Positions 1-8,526 of a DNA stretch of 64,000 nt are shown here, in pieces. A program made the position numbers and the translations under genes. Below the pieces are notes generated by a model that searched no databases, was not told the origin of the DNA, and saw only the letters and a list, made by a program, of their open reading frames with translations. Positions within the stretch are counted from its first letter, which is position 1, and each line of letters starts with the position of its first letter. This DNA is from Rhodospirillaceae bacterium (GTDB taxonomy: Bacteria > Pseudomonadota > Alphaproteobacteria > Azospirillales > Azospirillaceae), in NCBI GenBank assembly GCA_029267445.1, contig JAJUIU010000005.1, positions 1 to 64,000 of the forward strand, written 5' to 3'.

Positions 1-1
1 C

Positions 2-424
2 GACGCGCTGGAGAAGGGGGCGCGCGTCGTCACCGGCGGCAAGCGGCACGCGCTGGGCGGCAGCTTCTTCGAGCCGACGGTGCTGGCCGAGGTGACGCCC
101 GCCATGAAGGTGGCGCGGGAGGAGACGTTCGGCCCGGTGGCCCCGCTGTTCCGCTTCAAGGACGAGGCGGACGCCATCCGGCTGGCCAACGCGACCGAGT
201 TCGGCCTCGCCGCCTATTTCTACGCCCGCGACATCGGCCGGGTCTGGCGGGTGGCGGAGGCGCTGGAGTACGGCATCGTCGGCATCAACGAGGGCATCAT
301 CTCAACCGAGGTGGCGCCGTTCGGCGGCGTGAAGGAGAGCGGTGTCGGCCGCGAAGGAAGCAAGTACGGCATCGAGGATTACCTCGAGGTGAAGTACATG
401 CTGATGGGCGGGCTTTCCCGATAG
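2..424 (+). CDS. gabD: NAD(P)-dependent succinate-semialdehyde dehydrogenase, C-terminal part
   Basis: Only the last 140 residues are in the window; the gene starts upstream. The fragment reads through the end of an aldehyde dehydrogenase catalytic domain, with [13 protein letters not shown], the [16 protein letters not shown] stretch and a terminal [18 protein letters not shown] motif. These are hallmarks of the GabD branch, which oxidises succinate semialdehyde to succinate in GABA degradation. The TAG stop is at 422-424. The catalytic Cys/Glu region lies outside the window, so substrate assignment rests on family resemblance of the C-terminus. Other members of the semialdehyde dehydrogenase family remain possible. 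Confidence 0.85.
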   Translation, partial: DALEKGARVVTGGKRHALGGSFFEPTVLAEVTPAMKVAREETFGPVAPLFRFKDEADAIRLANATEFGLAAYFYARDIGRVWRVAEALEYGIVGINEGIISTEVAPFGGVKESGVGREGSKYGIEDYLEVKYMLMGGLSR

Positions 425-614
425 AGCGTGGGGGGATTCCAGCGGGCTGGGGCGACGCTCCCGGCGGATACCACCGCCGGGGCGCCGCCCCCATCCCCCA
501 CCCCCTCCGGCGCCCACCCGAATGCACCCATGACGCGAGACGCGGCCACGAATGACACTGCCGCCATGGGGCCGCCCATTCCGGGCCCGGCCCGGCGACG
601 CGTGGGGGAGCCGC

Positions 615-1061
615 ATGACCGACCAACCGCGGGTGCTGATCGTCGAGGATGACGCGCTGACGGCGCTGATGCTGCAGAACCTCATGCGGGAGATGGGCTA
701 CGAGGTCTGCGGGATGGCCTCAACCGCGCCGCGCGGCGTGGCCCTCGCCGATCATTACCGGCCTGACCTCGTGCTGCTGGACCTGCGGCTCGGCAAGGGC
801 ACGGACGGGGTGGCGGCGGCGCGGGAGATGCGCCACGACCTGAAGCTGGAGGTGCTGGTGATCTCCGGCGCCACGCCCGGCGAGGTGAAGGGCGAGCCGG
901 TGGCCGACCTGCCCTGGATCCAGAAGCCCTTCATGCCCGACCAGGTGCGGAGCACGGTCGGCCGCATCCTGTCCACACAGGCCGAACGGCCCGCCCCCAC
1001 CGTCCCGCTGCCGCGCCGCCAGCCCCCGCCGCGCCCGGAACTCTCCCTCGTGGCGCATTGA
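615..1061 (+). CDS. Receiver-only response regulator (CheY-like)
   Basis: Single REC domain of about 120 residues in a 148-residue protein. The acidic pair is in VLIVEDDALTALML, the phospho-acceptor Asp in DLVLLDLRLGKG, the conserved Ser in VLVISGA and the Lys in WIQKPF. The tail of about 25 residues is proline-rich and has no output domain, so it probably acts by phosphotransfer or protein contact. The ATG at 615 is chosen because MTDQPRVLIVEDD is the canonical REC start and a GGGGGAG purine run precedes it; an in-frame ATG at 552 only adds non-conserved residues. No cognate kinase is adjacent. Confidence 0.8.
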   Translation: MTDQPRVLIVEDDALTALMLQNLMREMGYEVCGMASTAPRGVALADHYRPDLVLLDLRLGKGTDGVAAAREMRHDLKLEVLVISGATPGEVKGEPVADLPWIQKPFMPDQVRSTVGRILSTQAERPAPTVPLPRRQPPPRPELSLVAH

Positions 1062-1162
1062 CGGCCGCCATCGGGGCACGGCCTTCGCCCGCAAGGACGG
1101 AGTGACCTGAATCACTGTCGACGCCGACGATGCCGGTGACGATCGTTCTCATCGTGATGTTG

Positions 1163-1186
1163 GGGTCGGACGGAGCCGTCCGACCC
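1163..1186. promoter_or_regulatory. 24-bp perfect inverted repeat upstream of the DUF6491-like gene
   Basis: Arms GGGTCGGACGG (1163-1173) and CCGTCCGACCC (1176-1186) are separated by only AG. The element ends 23 bp before the ATG at 1210 and is followed by a GGAG ribosome site. It could be a dimer-binding operator or a leader hairpin. No matching second copy was noticed in the window. Confidence 0.4.
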
Positions 1187-1209
1187 GGACGAACGACGGA
1201 GACGATCGC

Positions 1210-1635
1210 ATGCGGCAGCTGCTGACGACTTCCATCCTCGCCATCTCCCTGGCGCTGGGGGCGGCCACCGCCCAGGCGGCCGCCGAGGCCGCCACCACGG
1301 CCACCGGCGCCACCGGCGAGTCCCGCACGGTCGCGGGCTATCAGGTGGCGGGGAAGGGCGACGCCTGCATCCCGGTGCGGAACATCGACGGCTGGAGTGC
1401 GGTGGACCGCGAGCATGTGATCCTGGAAGGGCCGGGCAAGACGCGTCACCTCGCCCGCTATTCCGGCACCTGCTTCAACGATCCGAAGTTCGAGCTGCGG
1501 CTCGGCGTCCAGTCCCGCAACCTGCAGCTCTGCGGCGGGGCGGGGGACTATCTGCTGATCGGCGGCGAGCGCTGCATGGTGCTCGACATGTGGGAGCTAC
1601 CGGCCGAGGCGAAACGGACGGCGGTCACGCCCTGA
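1210..1635 (+). CDS. Secreted DUF6491-like protein
   Basis: This 141-residue protein begins with a clear Sec signal peptide (MRQLLTTSILAISLALGAA, cleavage probably after AQA near residue 23). The mature part has a conserved-looking Cys pattern: C in GDACIPVRNIDGW, C in YSGTCFNDPKF, C in LQLCGG and C in GGERCMV, consistent with periplasmic disulfides. The arrangement resembles the DUF6491 family of small exported proteins, whose function is unknown. The start is supported by GGAG eight bases upstream. It stands alone, downstream of an inverted repeat and upstream of gor. Confidence 0.6.
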   Translation: MRQLLTTSILAISLALGAATAQAAAEAATTATGATGESRTVAGYQVAGKGDACIPVRNIDGWSAVDREHVILEGPGKTRHLARYSGTCFNDPKFELRLGVQSRNLQLCGGAGDYLLIGGERCMVLDMWELPAEAKRTAVTP

Positions 1636-1710
1636 CACCCGTGCCGGTTCCACGCGGGCGCCGCTTCGCATAGGCTGGCCCCCGTCTGACGTCCGGCGGA
1701 GCCAGCAAGC

Positions 1711-3078
1711 ATGTCGCGGTACGATTACGATCTCTTCACCATCGGCGCCGGATCGGGCGGCGTGCGCGCCTCCCGCATCGCGGGGCAGCATGGCGCCCGC
1801 GTGGCGATCGCGGAGGAACGCTATTTCGGCGGCACCTGCGTGAATGTCGGCTGCGTGCCGAAGAAGCTGCTGGTCTACGCGGCGCACTACGCCCACGACA
1901 TGGAGGACGCGGCCGGGTTCGGCTGGACCGTGGGCGAGCGCAGCCATGACTGGGGCCGGCTGATCGCCGCGAAGGACAAGGAGATCGCCCGGCTGAACGG
2001 CATCTACCGCCGCCTGCTGGAAGGGGCGGGGGTGACGATCTTCGAAGGGCGCGCCCGGCTGGTCGACCCGCATACGGTGGAGGTGGCGGGCCAGCGCGTG
2101 ACGGCGGAGCGCATCCTGATCGCCACCGGCGGCTGGCCGGAACTGCCGGACCAGCCGGGGGCCAGGGAGTTCGGCATCACCTCCAACGAGGTGTTCTATC
2201 TGGACAGATTCCCGAAGCGGCTGGTGGTGGCGGGCGGCGGCTATATCGCGACCGAATTCGCCTGCGTGTTCAACGGGCTGGGCGCCAAGGTCACGCAGCT
2301 TTACCGGGGCAGCCGCATCCTGCGCGGGTTCGACACGGACATCCGCGAGTTCGTCGGCGAGGAGCTGGTGAAGACGGGGATCGACCTGCGCTTCAACACC
2401 ATCATCGACAGGATCGAAAAGGCGGGCGACTGCTTCATCGCCGACCTGTCGGACGGCAGCAAGATCGAGTGCGACGCGGTGGTCTACGCCATCGGGCGCG
2501 TGCCGCTGACCCGGGGACTGGGGCTGGAGGAGGCCGGGGTGGCGCTGGACGCGCGCGGCGCCGTCGTCGTCAACGAGCGGTACGAGACCAGCGTGCCCCA
2601 CATCCATGCCATCGGCGACGTGACCAACCGGGTCAACCTGACGCCGGTCGCCCTGGCGGAGGGGCACGTGCTGGCCGACCGGCTGTTCGGCGGAACGCAG
2701 CGGGACGTGAACTACCTGAACATCCCGACGGCGGTGTTCAGCATCCCGCCGGTGGCGAGCTGTGGCCTGACCGAGGAGCAGGCGCGCGCGAGCCTGGGCG
2801 CGGTCGATGTCTACCGCACCACCTTCAAGCCTATGCGCCACCAGCTTTCGGGCCGTGACGAACGCACACTGATGAAGCTGGTGGTGGAGCGCGCCACCCA
2901 GCGGGTCGTCGGCTGCCACATGGTGGGGGCCGACACGCCGGAGATGATCCAGGGTGTCGCGGTGGCGCTGAACGCGGGCGCCACCAAGAAGACCTTCGAC
3001 AGCACGATCGGGCTGCACCCGACGGCGGCGGAGGAGTTCGTGACCATGCGCACGAAATCGCCGGACCCGATCGAGTGA
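1711..3078 (+). CDS. gor: Glutathione-disulfide reductase
   Basis: 455-residue FAD/NADPH flavoprotein reducing GSSG to GSH in the cytoplasm. Visible features are the N-terminal FAD dinucleotide fold (IGAGSGGVRASR), the redox-active disulfide GGTCVNVGCVPKK near residue 45, the NADPH-binding GGGYIATEFA near residue 175, the second FAD motif HAIGDVTNRVNLTPVA near residue 300, and the C-terminal interface motif GLHPTAAEEFVTM with the catalytic His-Glu pair. The length is typical for the family. It could support redox homeostasis under photo-oxidative stress, but nothing links it to the PGC operons. Confidence 0.95.
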   Translation: MSRYDYDLFTIGAGSGGVRASRIAGQHGARVAIAEERYFGGTCVNVGCVPKKLLVYAAHYAHDMEDAAGFGWTVGERSHDWGRLIAAKDKEIARLNGIYRRLLEGAGVTIFEGRARLVDPHTVEVAGQRVTAERILIATGGWPELPDQPGAREFGITSNEVFYLDRFPKRLVVAGGGYIATEFACVFNGLGAKVTQLYRGSRILRGFDTDIREFVGEELVKTGIDLRFNTIIDRIEKAGDCFIADLSDGSKIECDAVVYAIGRVPLTRGLGLEEAGVALDARGAVVVNERYETSVPHIHAIGDVTNRVNLTPVALAEGHVLADRLFGGTQRDVNYLNIPTAVFSIPPVASCGLTEEQARASLGAVDVYRTTFKPMRHQLSGRDERTLMKLVVERATQRVVGCHMVGADTPEMIQGVAVALNAGATKKTFDSTIGLHPTAAEEFVTMRTKSPDPIE

Positions 3079-3206
3079 TTTACATGCCGTTCACAACAAA
3101 TCGAACTAATTTCCCCCAATAGAATGGCTGAAATCCGCAGGAATCCAAATATTCGACAGGTGGCTTGAATTCGTGCAACGTCTGGGCGCGTCTTCGGGAT
3201 TAGCCC

Positions 3207-4640
3207 ATGCGGAGCATCTGTCCGACCTTCTGGCGCGGTCTGGCGCGGGATGAGCGCGGCGGGATCGCCATCATCCTGGCGCTCGCCGTCGTGCCGCTCG
3301 TCGCGTTCTCCGGCCTCGCCATCGACACCGGCCGGGGCGAGCTCGTCCGGGCGCGCCTGTCGCAGGCGCTGGACGCGGCGGCGCTGGCGGGCGGCCGGGT
3401 CTTCTTCTCCGCCCAGCGCGACGCCGACATCCGGATGTATTTCGCGGCCAACTTCCCGGAAGGCTACCTGGAGGCCGACGTCTCCCCCCTCGAGATCGTG
3501 GAGGACCGGCTGAACGGGCGGCTCACCGTGACGGCCACCGCGACGGTGCCGACCACCTTCATGTCCGTGCTGGGCTTCCGGCAGATCACCGTGTCGGCCC
3601 GGACGGTGGTGGAACGGGCGGACCGGGGGATGGAGCTTGTGCTGGTGATGGACAACACCGGCTCGATGTACCAGGGCGGGTCCCGCACCAGCCGGATCAA
3701 CCGGATGCGGGCTGCGGCGCACGAGCTGGTGGACATCCTCTATGAGGGGCGCGACACGATCGATGGGCTGTGGGTGGGGCTGGTGCCCTACACGGCGGCG
3801 GTGAATGTCGGGGCGGCGCGCACCGGCTGGCTGATGCCCAACGCCTTCCAGGGCGTGCAGTATCCGCCGGGGTCGGGCTGGAAGGGCTGCGTGGAGGCGC
3901 GGCCGGGCGCCCACGAGCTGTCCGATACGCCGCCCGGCAACGCGCGGTTCCGCCCCTTCGTCTTCCCCGCCCATCCCGACGACAACGCCTGGCCGCCGCT
4001 GGACGAGAGCGAGCGGACGAACACCACCAGCAACGAGGGGCGGGGGCCGAACCTGGGGTGCGGCCCGCCGGTGACGCCGCCGGTGGCGTCGCGCCGGGCG
4101 GTCAAGGACGCCATCGACCGCATGGGTCCCTGGCACCGGGGCGGCACGATCACCAGCGAGGGGCTGGCCTGGGGCTGGCGGATGCTGTCGCCGCGCTGGC
4201 GCGGCCAGTGGGGCGGGGCGACACCGCCGGAGCTGCCGCTGGATTACGACGAGCCGCTGATGCGGAAGGTCGTCATCATCCTGACCGACGGCAAGAACGA
4301 GCTGTACACCTATCACCGGCGGGGCGGGAACGATACGGACTACACCGCCTACGGCCGGGTGCGCGAGGGGCGGCTGGGCACCACGGGCAAGGACAACGCG
4401 CGGCGCGAGATCAACCGGCGCACGGCCCGCCTGTGCGATGACATGAAGCGCCAGGGCATCATCATCTACGCCATCACCTTCGAGGTGGACATGGACTCGG
4501 CGGGGCAGGAGGGCCGGCAGCTGTTCCGGAACTGCGCCACGTCGCCGGCCCATTATTTCGACAACCCCGTCGGAACCGACCTCAGCGTGACCTTCCGCAC
4601 GATCGCCAACCAGCTCGGCAACCTCCGCATCGCCGAATGA
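3207..4640 (+). CDS. TadG-like pilus-assembly protein with von Willebrand A domain
   Basis: 477 residues. The N-terminus has the TadE/TadG-type segment: a short basic stretch, then DERGGIAIILALAVVPLVAFSGLAIDTGRG, a membrane helix at about residues 15-40, followed by ALDAAALAGGR. From about residue 140 a vWA domain begins with the MIDAS motif DNTGSM (LVLVMDNTGSM) and continues to VIILTDGKNE near residue 355. TadG-like proteins are exported minor components of Flp/Tad pili or related envelope structures. Two TadE-like genes follow on the opposite strand, convergent 9 bp away; no tad secretion ATPase or platform gene is in the window. Confidence 0.8.
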   Translation: MRSICPTFWRGLARDERGGIAIILALAVVPLVAFSGLAIDTGRGELVRARLSQALDAAALAGGRVFFSAQRDADIRMYFAANFPEGYLEADVSPLEIVEDRLNGRLTVTATATVPTTFMSVLGFRQITVSARTVVERADRGMELVLVMDNTGSMYQGGSRTSRINRMRAAAHELVDILYEGRDTIDGLWVGLVPYTAAVNVGAARTGWLMPNAFQGVQYPPGSGWKGCVEARPGAHELSDTPPGNARFRPFVFPAHPDDNAWPPLDESERTNTTSNEGRGPNLGCGPPVTPPVASRRAVKDAIDRMGPWHRGGTITSEGLAWGWRMLSPRWRGQWGGATPPELPLDYDEPLMRKVVIILTDGKNELYTYHRRGGNDTDYTAYGRVREGRLGTTGKDNARREINRRTARLCDDMKRQGIIIYAITFEVDMDSAGQEGRQLFRNCATSPAHYFDNPVGTDLSVTFRTIANQLGNLRIAE

Positions 4641-4649
4641 GGGCGGGCG

Positions 4650-5213
4650 TCAGTTGAGGCGCGTCGTGTCCATCAGGCGGGGCCGCTGCATCGCCCGGGC
4701 GTACATGGTGCCGGACGCGATCAGCGGATCGAGGAACAGGGCGTCGTAGCGCAGGAACGCCTCCGCCACGATCGCCGTCTCATCCCGGCGGATGACGAAG
4801 CCGTCTGGAAGAGTGGCCTCGTCGCCGACGAGGCCGACCCGGCTGTCCCCCTGGGCGGTGCCGCCGCCGCGCTCCTGCCACAGCACGGTCGCCCGGCCGG
4901 TGCCGGTGTCGCCGACGCTGGTCACGATCACCAGGCCCGCCTCCCCCATCCGGAAGGGGGCGATCAGGTGGGGGACGGCGTCGAACACCGCCAGCACCTC
5001 CGCCCGGGTCAGCTCCTCGCCCCGGGCGTTCAGGTCGGCCACCGTCATCGCCACCCGCTCCAGCTTCTGCTGCAGCAGGATGTAGCGGGCCAGCTCCACC
5101 GTCCCCAGCAGCAGGACCAGCACGGCGGCGCCGAACGCGAACTCGATGAGGACGGAGCCGTCGCGGCGGCGGGCGAGGCCGGAGAGGGGCCCGAGGGGAA
5201 CGGGGCGGTTCAT
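4650..5213 (-). CDS. TadE-family pseudopilin-like protein
   Basis: 187 residues with the TadE signature near the N-terminus: a basic start (ARRRDG), then SVLIEFAFGAAVLVLLLGTVELARYILL, i.e. the Glu-containing hydrophobic segment that resembles prepilin class III. The remainder is a soluble exported domain. The ATG overlaps the stop of the upstream TadE-like gene by 4 bp (ATGA), which implies translational coupling. It converges on the vWA TadG-like gene. Probably a minor pilus or envelope subunit. Confidence 0.75.
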   Translation of the reverse strand: MNRPVPLGPLSGLARRRDGSVLIEFAFGAAVLVLLLGTVELARYILLQQKLERVAMTVADLNARGEELTRAEVLAVFDAVPHLIAPFRMGEAGLVIVTSVGDTGTGRATVLWQERGGGTAQGDSRVGLVGDEATLPDGFVIRRDETAIVAEAFLRYDALFLDPLIASGTMYARAMQRPRLMDTTRLN

Positions 5214-5800
5214 CGGACGACGAAGGGCTCGTTGCGGACGACCATGCTGGCCCGCAGGTCCAGCCCGTCGCCCACCAGGGGCGTGAACAGGCCGGTCAGC
5301 CAGGTCCAGCGCACCCGTGCCGTGTAGACGACGATCTCGCTGGCGTCGCCGACGCCCGGCGTGCCCATGACCGGGTCCCAGACACCGTTCGCGTTCATGT
5401 CGGTGAAGCGCTCGCCGGGATCGTAGCGGCCGTTGTGCGGATCGTCGTCCACGAAGGGCTCAGGCAGCCCGATATCCTCGAACCGGTCGTAGACGCGGGT
5501 CTCCAGCACCAGATCGGCGGCCCGGAAAAGGCCGAAGCTGTGGCGGTCGACCGTGGCGCGGATGGCGTCCTCGCGCGCGACGGCCGTCTCGCGCCCCGTC
5601 ACGCCGAAGCGCGCGGCCTCCCGCACCCCGGCCTCCAGCGCGATGCCGGCGAACAGAAGGGTGGCCAGCTCCATGGCGGCGACCATCAGCGCGACGCAGG
5701 CCGGCAGGGCGAAGGCGAATTCGATCGCCGCCCCGCCCCCGCGCGCCGCCCAGATCCGCCCGATCCCACCCACAGGAACACCCGCCCGCAGCGGCGCCAC
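5210..5800 (-). CDS. TadE-family protein with putative Ca-binding loop
   Basis: 196 residues, probable GTG start. The TadE-like segment GGGAAIEFAFALPACVALM is followed by a hydrophobic helix. The middle of the protein contains a DMNANGVWD loop inside an Asp/Asn/Gly-rich stretch (FVDDDPHNGRYDPGERFTD), reminiscent of EF-hand or thrombospondin-type calcium loops. First gene of a two-gene TadE unit. The start is uncertain because the region before the membrane segment is short and lacks a strong ribosome site. Confidence 0.7.
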   Translation of the reverse strand: MAPLRAGVPVGGIGRIWAARGGGAAIEFAFALPACVALMVAAMELATLLFAGIALEAGVREAARFGVTGRETAVAREDAIRATVDRHSFGLFRAADLVLETRVYDRFEDIGLPEPFVDDDPHNGRYDPGERFTDMNANGVWDPVMGTPGVGDASEIVVYTARVRWTWLTGLFTPLVGDGLDLRASMVVRNEPFVVR

Positions 5801-5910
5801 GGCGGCGCCCAGGAAAGCTTAGGGTGCCCCCGGCACGGGGTCAGCGCCGTCGGCCGCACGCCATTCCGAGGAGGTACGCCGGAAGGAGAGGCTCAGTGCC
5901 TATCGGGCTC

Positions 5911-5950
5911 ACTGGCCCACAGGTTCACTGGCCCACAGGTTTACTGGCCC
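5911..5950. repeat. 16-bp tandem repeat, 2.5 copies
   Basis: ACTGGCCCACAGGTTC (5911-5926), ACTGGCCCACAGGTTT (5927-5942) and the partial ACTGGCCC (5943-5950) lie head to tail. The array overlaps the TAA stop of ppsR (5941-5943), so the last codons of ppsR are part of the repeat. Confidence 0.85.
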
Positions 5951-7341
5951 TCGGGGTCGATGTCGCCGAGGCCATAGCGGTGGAGCTTGACGTAGAGGCT
6001 CTGCCGGCTGAGGCCGAGGATCTCCGCCGCCGAGGCGCGGTTGTCGCCGGTGAGGTCGAGGGCGGCCTCGATGCAGAGACGCTCCACCACGTCGGTCGTC
6101 TCCCGCACCAGATCCTTCAGCGGGACGCGGCCGACCAGTTCGGTCAGCTGCTCCACCGAGCGCGGCAGTTCCCGCTTGCGGCTGTCGGAGGCGAGGCGGC
6201 GGCCGATGTTGCGGATCGAGAAGCCGAAGGACGGCCGCTCCCCGTTCGGCAGCGCCACCGCCGACACCTCGATCTCCGAGGAGGCGCCGTACTCCCCGCG
6301 CAGGGTGGTGGCGTAGAGGCGGACGGTGCCGTGCTGCTTCAGGTTGGCGAGCAGGACGCTGAGGTCGACGCCGGGCCGGCCGAGCCAGCGCTCCAGCGAC
6401 TCGCCGCGCACCTGCTCCTCCGTCACCAGCTCGGCGAGATCGAGGAAGGCGGTGTTCGCCTCCAGCACCCGGCCCTCGGCGTCGGTCACCACGATGCCGT
6501 CCGGCAGGTTCTCCGCCACCAGCGTGAACTTCGTCGGGGCGGAGACGGCGGCCTCCCCCGTCATCGGCGCGACCCGGACGAGGAACAGGGTCGTGCCCTC
6601 CTGGCGGAAGAGCGAGGCGGCGACCAGCAGGTCGCGGCGCGCGCGGGCGTCCCTGACGGCGAGGCTTTCGGCCCGACCGGTCGCCCGCACGCCCGACAGG
6701 AACTCCTGCAAGGCGCGTCCGGACGCGGAATCGACCAGATCGACCAGGGCTCGGCCCACCAGGTCGGTCGACCCGTCGCCGAGAAGGGCGGCGGCGGCGG
6801 GGTTCGCCTCCGCGATCTTGAAGGTGGAGGCGTTGGCGATGAGGATGGCTTCCGGCGTGGTCTGGAACAGCAGCCGGTACCGCATCTCCATCTGGCGCAG
6901 CCGGGAATAGTCGCGCTCCATGCTCTGCTGCGCCTCGACCAGGCGCTGCTGCAAGGCGGCGGTGGAGCGGAGGTCGCGGCCGATGGCGACGACCCTGCCG
7001 CCCCCGGTCATCCGAGTCGCCGTATACTGGATCGGCACATCCACGCCGCGCGGGGAGGGGTGGTTGACGTGGCGCCAGCGCGAGGCGGCCCCCGTGGCGG
7101 CCTCCTTCAGCAGCGTCTCCACCTTGGCGCGGCTGTCCGACGTGACAGTTTCCGTCCAGTGCCGGCCGATCCAGGGCGATTCCCACTCGCGGGCGAGATC
7201 GTCGCTGCCGAAGGCGACGTCGCGGATGACGCCCTGATCGTCGATGACGAGCGCCACGTCGCCAGCGGAGGCGAGCAGAGCCGCGACGGCCTCCGCCTCC
7301 AGGTTCCCCAGCGACTCCTTTGGCTCGTAGAATCGCTTCAC
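5941..7341 (-). CDS. ppsR: PpsR/CrtJ redox-responsive repressor of photosynthesis genes
   Basis: Aerobic repressor that binds TGT-N12-ACA palindromes before bch, crt and puc genes. The protein has an N-terminal domain starting ESLGNLEAEAV, a Q-linker, two PAS domains (around TTPEAILIANAS and NLPDGIVVTDAEG) and a C-terminal Fis-type HTH (LTGDNRASAAEILGLSRQSL). The GTG at 7341 gives 466 residues and places the only cysteine at 423 inside the HTH, matching the family length and the position of the known regulatory Cys. In-frame starts further upstream (ATG 7449, TTG 7473) would add low-complexity sequence and overlap the operator. Operators upstream suggest autoregulation; aerR lies immediately upstream with its own terminator. 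Confidence 0.9.
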   Translation of the reverse strand: MKRFYEPKESLGNLEAEAVAALLASAGDVALVIDDQGVIRDVAFGSDDLAREWESPWIGRHWTETVTSDSRAKVETLLKEAATGAASRWRHVNHPSPRGVDVPIQYTATRMTGGGRVVAIGRDLRSTAALQQRLVEAQQSMERDYSRLRQMEMRYRLLFQTTPEAILIANASTFKIAEANPAAAALLGDGSTDLVGRALVDLVDSASGRALQEFLSGVRATGRAESLAVRDARARRDLLVAASLFRQEGTTLFLVRVAPMTGEAAVSAPTKFTLVAENLPDGIVVTDAEGRVLEANTAFLDLAELVTEEQVRGESLERWLGRPGVDLSVLLANLKQHGTVRLYATTLRGEYGASSEIEVSAVALPNGERPSFGFSIRNIGRRLASDSRKRELPRSVEQLTELVGRVPLKDLVRETTDVVERLCIEAALDLTGDNRASAAEILGLSRQSLYVKLHRYGLGDIDPEGQ

Positions 7342-7467
7342 CGGCGTCGCGCCTTTTCGGCTCGAAGAAGGACGGCCGGCGGAGGCGGCGGCGTGATCCG
7401 CATCGTCATGCGGCACGGTCCGGGCAGCAGGCGCGTTCGTCAAAACCATCGGCAGTTTCCGGGCTTT

Positions 7468-7501
7468 TGTCAAGCCAACCTTACGTACAACAAGGTTGAC
7501 A
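7468..7501. promoter_or_regulatory. Composite PpsR/CrtJ operator upstream of ppsR
   Basis: Two TGT-N12-ACG sites face each other and share a central ACGT (7483-7486). One reads TGTCAAGCCAACCTTACG on + (7468-7485); the other reads TGTCAACCTTGTTGTACG on - (7501-7484). The outer ends are TGTCAA and TTGACA. On the minus strand the TTGACA at 7473-7468 could serve as a -35 element for ppsR, although no good -10 follows. The same 34-bp layout occurs before bchF. Confidence 0.7.
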
Positions 7502-7561
7502 CTTAGTTAAGAAAACGCTGATCGAGCAGATGGGTTCCACGGTGACGGAATGCAACAGCAA

Positions 7562-7585
7562 AACGGGCGGCAACCGCCGCCCGTT
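7562..7585 (-). terminator. Rho-independent terminator after aerR
   Basis: 10-bp perfect stem (AACGGGCGGC / GCCGCCCGTT) with a 4-nt loop. On the minus strand it is followed by a short T run (CGTTTTGC). It lies 24 bp past the aerR stop and before the ppsR operator, so the two regulators appear to be separate transcription units. Confidence 0.75.
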
Positions 7586-7608
7586 CTGATGTCGAACCAT
7601 TCGGGAAT

Positions 7609-8526
7609 TCAACAGCGCTTCGCTAGCGAAGCAACAAGTTTTTCAGCCTGTATAGGGGCTTGGCGACCATCGGTCGCGGTCGCGTCGGCGCCGATCAGGT
7701 CCGCATAGTCGGGATGGGCCACGAACACGGGCCCGCCGACCATGACGCCCGCACCGCGGTTGCGCGACGCCCTCCGGATGGTCCGGATCGCGGACGCCAT
7801 CGCCTCCAGCTTGTCCTCGCAGCTGGACGAGACGCCGACGACATCGAACCAGTCGTGCCGCACGAGCGAGGCGAGCTCGTCCCGCGTCACCGGCGTGGCC
7901 GTGGAGACGTCCCAGCCGGCCTTTCGGAAGAATTCCGCCACCATGAACAGGCCGAAGGAGTGCTGCTCCCCCGGCACCGTGACCAGGAGCGCCCGGCGGC
8001 GCGGGGCTTCGATCTCCAGCTCCTGCTCGTGCACGAAGGCGACGCTGAGCCCGCGCAGAAGCTGCTGCAGGCGGCACAGGCCGACCGTCACGTCGGCGAA
8101 ATCGCAGAGATCCTCGTCCCACAGCTCGCCCAGGCGGCGCGCGGAGGGGGCCAGCAGTTCGAGGTAGAGATTGTCCAGCGGAACGCCGTGCGCGCGCTTC
8201 TCGTCGATGAAGTCGGCGGCCGCGTCCATGTCACCCTTGATCAGCAGGCCACTGAAGAGGTCGATGTCGGCGAGGCTGAGCGGGCGGATGGTCACCGCGC
8301 TCTGGCATGTGCAGGACGGCTGTTCGCTCCGCACCAGCTTCAGGCGCGGTACGGACTCAACCGCGACCTGGGAGTGGACGACCTGGGAAGTCAGGTCGTG
8401 CGCGTGTCGGTTGCAGAGTTCCGTCGGCATGGCGTTCCCGTTGGCGAACCGCTCCCGGTTCACCTGGCCGTCTCCGCCACGCTTTTGGGCACTCCCTGCA
8501 CCGACCCGTTCGAGCGAGTCGGTCAT
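7609..8526 (-). CDS. aerR: AerR/PpaA cobalamin-binding antirepressor
   Basis: 305 residues. AerR/PpaA proteins bind B12 cofactors and modulate the DNA binding of CrtJ/PpsR. The N-terminal 80 residues are variable. A helical cap domain follows (ADIDLFSGLLIKGDMDAA through LLAPSARRLGELWDED), then a Rossmann B12-binding domain with the ligand-type motif PGEQHSFGLF (His189), VVGVSSSCEDK and GVMVGGPVF. The ATG at 8526 is chosen for the adjacent purine-rich GAGGCGATGG. It is divergent from bchF, with the bchF operator between them, and directly upstream of ppsR as in Rhodobacter. Confidence 0.9.
   Translation of the reverse strand: MTDSLERVGAGSAQKRGGDGQVNRERFANGNAMPTELCNRHAHDLTSQVVHSQVAVESVPRLKLVRSEQPSCTCQSAVTIRPLSLADIDLFSGLLIKGDMDAAADFIDEKRAHGVPLDNLYLELLAPSARRLGELWDEDLCDFADVTVGLCRLQQLLRGLSVAFVHEQELEIEAPRRRALLVTVPGEQHSFGLFMVAEFFRKAGWDVSTATPVTRDELASLVRHDWFDVVGVSSSCEDKLEAMASAIRTIRRASRNRGAGVMVGGPVFVAHPDYADLIGADATATDGRQAPIQAEKLVASLAKRC

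Noticed and set aside
7342-7473. Longer PpsR starts (ATG 7449, TTG 7473)
   Set aside because: They add low-complexity residues and overlap the operator and candidate -35; the GTG at 7341 gives the family length and the expected Cys position.
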